A model generated the notes under the pieces. It worked only from the letters and a program-made list of their open reading frames with translations. It was not told the origin of the DNA and ran no database searches. From positions 49,850,501 through 49,914,500 of the forward strand of contig OX419761.1 of NCBI GenBank assembly GCA_948567375.1: a stretch of DNA of 64,000 nt. The letters run 5' to 3'. Shown here piece after piece: positions 61,394 through 64,000 of the stretch; within the stretch, counting starts at the first letter, position 1, and each line of letters opens with the position of its first letter. Source of the DNA: Lunularia cruciata (lineage: Eukaryota > Streptophyta > Marchantiopsida > Lunulariales > Lunulariaceae). A program made the translations under genes and the position numbers.

Positions 61394-61423
61394 CGTCTTT
61401 TGAAGACAACATCAATACAATAG

Positions 61424-61985
61424 CATATAGCATCATAGCATTCTAGTTCCAGTACCCATATGATTCCATAAAGGTTTTTATGTGTAACCTGTATAAATTT
61501 TATGGATAGTAAAGCACAGAATAAAAAAGGTTTTAACGAGGATTAATAGCAAGCATATATTTGTATACATTAATCTCATTACCTGATTTTGAATTTTAGT
61601 TTCCGCTAATGACATTCATTAAAAGAGCTAAAGCTAATCTCTCTCTTGTAATCACATGATTTCATTTTCAATATGGTGAGGCAAACACCACCACCACCAC
61701 CACCACCACCACCACCATTGCTCACACTTGCTCTCGTTCACTACACCTCCCGGTGGTCCCTTGCTGTTGTTCACTCCCGAGCTCCCCTTGCTCTTTGCTC
61801 CTCCTCTCAATGCCCTACGATTCTCTCAATACCCTACAATTTCTATCATTCATATCAGGTTATACTTGGATCTATCATCAAAGCATTATAGTTGAATCCA
61901 AGCCACTGAAATACTTCACACCAGACCTTCCATTATTCTTCTTCAAAAATTGCAAAATCAATCCGGTTGATTTTAAGGACAGAAA
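61424..61985. other. Spacer with (CCA)n tract
   Basis: A CCA trinucleotide run of about 33 bases lies at 61687-61720, giving a polyproline reading on the plus strand. No gene was recognised. It leads into the transposase remnant. Confidence 0.5.
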
Positions 61986-63263
61986 TGGAGAGTGATAATC
62001 TTGAGGATTCACTCAAATTGAATGAATGGAGCTCAGACTATGAAGAAAATTCTATTTAGGTTCTCACAAGAAGGTGGAATTATACATTTGAATCAAGTTA
62101 TCTTAAAGATAGAGTGCAATATACTTGGAGCAATGAGTTTGTATTGAATTTTTTTATGGATTGGATGCTCAAGCATTTAGGCAGCTTACTAGAATGGATT
62201 TATTATTATCCAAAGCTTTAATGTCATAAAAAATCATGGAGTATTTAGAAATGCCTCTCAAAGAATAAAAACTCCCATGTGGATGCAGGTTGCCCTTGCT
62301 CTTGACATGTTTGGCCATCATAGCAACGGGGCAAGTGTGGCAAGAAGATTAGTGCATGCTCTACTGTTGTGTTTACAAAATGAGTGATGATTGCAATCGT
62401 TCTATCTTGGGCAAGGATTTAAAATGGCCGGATCGAGAGGAGAGGTCAAGAATATATGCTATTTTTGCACAATAGATTCCTTGGGTGCGGGGTTTTAGTG
62501 GATGGGATATTATTCAGATTTTCATAACAACCCCAAGTGGCAAGGAGATATATTTTTGTTGAAAGTGATTTTATTCTATTAATGATCAAGTTGTATGCAA
62601 TGATAGGAGACTGATTATTTGTCTCAATGGAGATAAGAATTAGTGTTTCTTTCAATGTTGATGTATGGAGTGGTAATATTTGTTGTGAAAAAATAGCAAA
62701 TAAGTATTGATCCAAATTTTCAATGTGTGAATTGTCAAATGTCAACTGCCACAACATGGCATGCATAAAAAATCACCTATATGAAAAAAATTAAATACAA
62801 GGGGTCAGTGCAGCTTGTTTGAGGACCATCAATTTATGTTAGGGGATTTTGGTTATATTCCTTTGAGACATTTAGATTCATTCCTTCAAACAAGCCCAAA
62901 GACTGGACAAACACTCAAGAAGGCTAATTTTAATAAGTGTTTGGCCCGTGCTAGAGTAGCAAACAAGCATCATATTGGAATTCTAAGAGCTAGATGGCAT
63001 TTGCTCAAAGAAATAAGAGTCCAACTAAATGATCTCAAAAAAATGTGGATCTATTAAGATGGGTGACAATGTGTATTATTCTTCATGACTTTCTAATTAA
63101 ATGGGCAAATAACTGGGTAGAAGAAGACTCTGCTGATTTGGATTTAGATATAGGAAAGGGAGAGCAAAGTGTGGACCATGTAGCCTTAGAGTATCATGGA
63201 CAGAATAGAGAAGAAACAAGAAATTATGTAATGCAAATATTTTTGGCCTATTTGAGTTCTTGA
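61986..63263 (+). pseudogene. PIF/Harbinger transposase (DDE_Tnp_4), frameshifted
   Basis: Pieces in order match plant Harbinger nucleases. VALALDMFGHHSNGASVAR at 62289-62345 is the usual LA..L...G..GNG.SV region. LKWPDREERSRIYA lies at 62420-62461, and an INDQVVCNDRRLIICLNGD region at 62575-62634. FGYIPLRHLDSFLQTSP (62848-62900) is followed by NKCLARARVANKHHIGILRA and RW at 62932-62997. A one-base frame change near 63050 leads to the end (ILHDFLIKWANNW...). Stops break the middle, and the G..DG.H block with the first catalytic Asp is not readable. The N-terminal frame from 61986 is probably the original start. In living elements the enzyme cuts terminal repeats and targets TTA/TAA sites. Confidence 0.8.
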
Positions 63264-64000
63264 TCAATGTAATATATTTTATGACCTCCCAATCAATGTA
63301 ATATTTGATTGAATTCAAGTATGTTATGATTCAACCAAGTTTGTTTGATGGACTTTGAGTGTGTTTGACGTACTTGGAATGAGAAATATTACATTTGGGC
63401 TTGGTTAAATTGTGGAATACACATGGCTTTGTTAGATTAGCATGGTAAACTTAATGTGGTTGTGTGGGATGTGTGTGCATCTACACATGTGGAATGTGCA
63501 AGGTGTGTATTTTGGGAAGAGAAAGTGAATATTTTGGTAGAAGTTGGGAGTGACAAAATGAGTGAGTAAGTAGGGAATATATGAACTCTAGAGCAATGAG
63601 TGAGTAATTGGGAATGCATGATTTCTAAAGTATGGGGAGTTTAGGAAATATCCTGATGGTCAAATGGGAAAGAAATATAGTTGCAATGTCATTGGTGGTT
63701 GAAGGGTTGTGAAAAGAAGAGAAGCTAATATACACCAATAGAAAAGAGAAAAGAGGAAGAGAAGTAGGGGAGAATTGGGGAGGAGATGAAGAGTATGGGG
63801 TCAAAATTTGGAGAGACTAAAAGCATTTTGTAGAGGCGAAGTAAGATTGCAATTGAGTAGTATGAGAGAGAAGTTGAAATAGAATACATGGAGCAGATGT
63901 CTATAGGATCATGGCTGATTGGGTTTCATACAATTGTTGAAAACATGCCATATGTGAAGCGGTGCTAGTTGGATAAAAATCAAATTTGAGAAGCAACGGG
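63264..64000. other. AT/purine-rich tail of window, nothing identified
   Basis: No frame or repeat of note. From 63700 the plus strand is strongly purine-rich (GAGAAGAGAAGAG-type runs). This could be the non-coding end of the Harbinger element or a later repeat. Confidence 0.4.

Larger units (their letters stand above)
52561..61423. repeat. Large imperfect inverted repeat (palindrome), 8.9 kb
   Basis: Left-arm segments 52561-54065 and 56535-57041 are inverted copies of the right arm 58442-61423, in collinear order. Examples: 53884-54055 matches the reverse of about 59165-58995; 56541-56700 matches the reverse of about 58960-58800; 52561-52937 matches the reverse of 61423-61044. Identity by eye is about 90-95 percent in the blocks compared. 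The centre 57042-58441 is unique. The left arm has a 2.5-kb insertion (54066-56534), and the right arm has about 0.87 kb (60176-61043) not in the left. Confidence 0.92.

Noticed and set aside
61673-61891. Polyproline frame
   Set aside because: Produced by a (CCA)n microsatellite; the rest has no recognisable domain.

Overview
This is nuclear DNA from a land plant. The genes are split by canonical GT-AG introns. Three protein families typical of green plants are present: an HKT/Trk-type cation transporter with the usual three-exon plant HKT layout, a plant-type signal peptide peptidase, and an ER Canopy/MSAP-like protein. Much of the window is decayed Ty3/gypsy chromovirus and PIF/Harbinger sequence. 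The all-glycine HKT pore and the moderately sized introns suggest a seed-free plant, possibly a bryophyte, but the species cannot be fixed from sequence alone.

Layout. 1-22 kb is a graveyard of gypsy retrotransposons: element A (+, both LTRs), element B (+, 5' LTR almost gone, 3' LTR intact) and element C (-), which is itself interrupted by a solo-type LTR on the other strand. All three are full of stops and visibly poor in CpG. About 22-33.2 kb has ordinary CpG content, no gene I can name, a decayed 365-bp tandem duplication and several near-perfect short hairpins. 33.2-36.7 kb holds the HKT gene (+, 3 exons, 796 residues). 38.9-41.7 kb holds a Canopy/MSAP-like ER protein (-, 8 exons, 175 residues), which only appears once the exons are joined. 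41.7-46.2 kb is mostly AT-rich with one doubtful retroelement remnant. 46.66-51.98 kb holds a complete signal peptide peptidase gene (+, 11 exons, 349 residues) with all catalytic motifs.

52.56-61.42 kb is a very large imperfect palindrome. Two arms of about 2-2.1 kb of shared sequence surround a 1.4-kb centre. The left arm carries a 2.5-kb array of three tandem units bounded by short inverted repeats. The right arm carries a unique segment of about 0.87 kb. Both arms carry the same exon-like open frame. 62-63.3 kb is a frameshifted PIF/Harbinger transposase.

The HKT acts at a membrane in Na+/K+ transport. The Canopy-like protein and the signal peptide peptidase are both ER factors, lying head to head about 5 kb apart. 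I see no evidence that they are co-regulated. No CRISPR array, rRNA or convincing tRNA gene was found.
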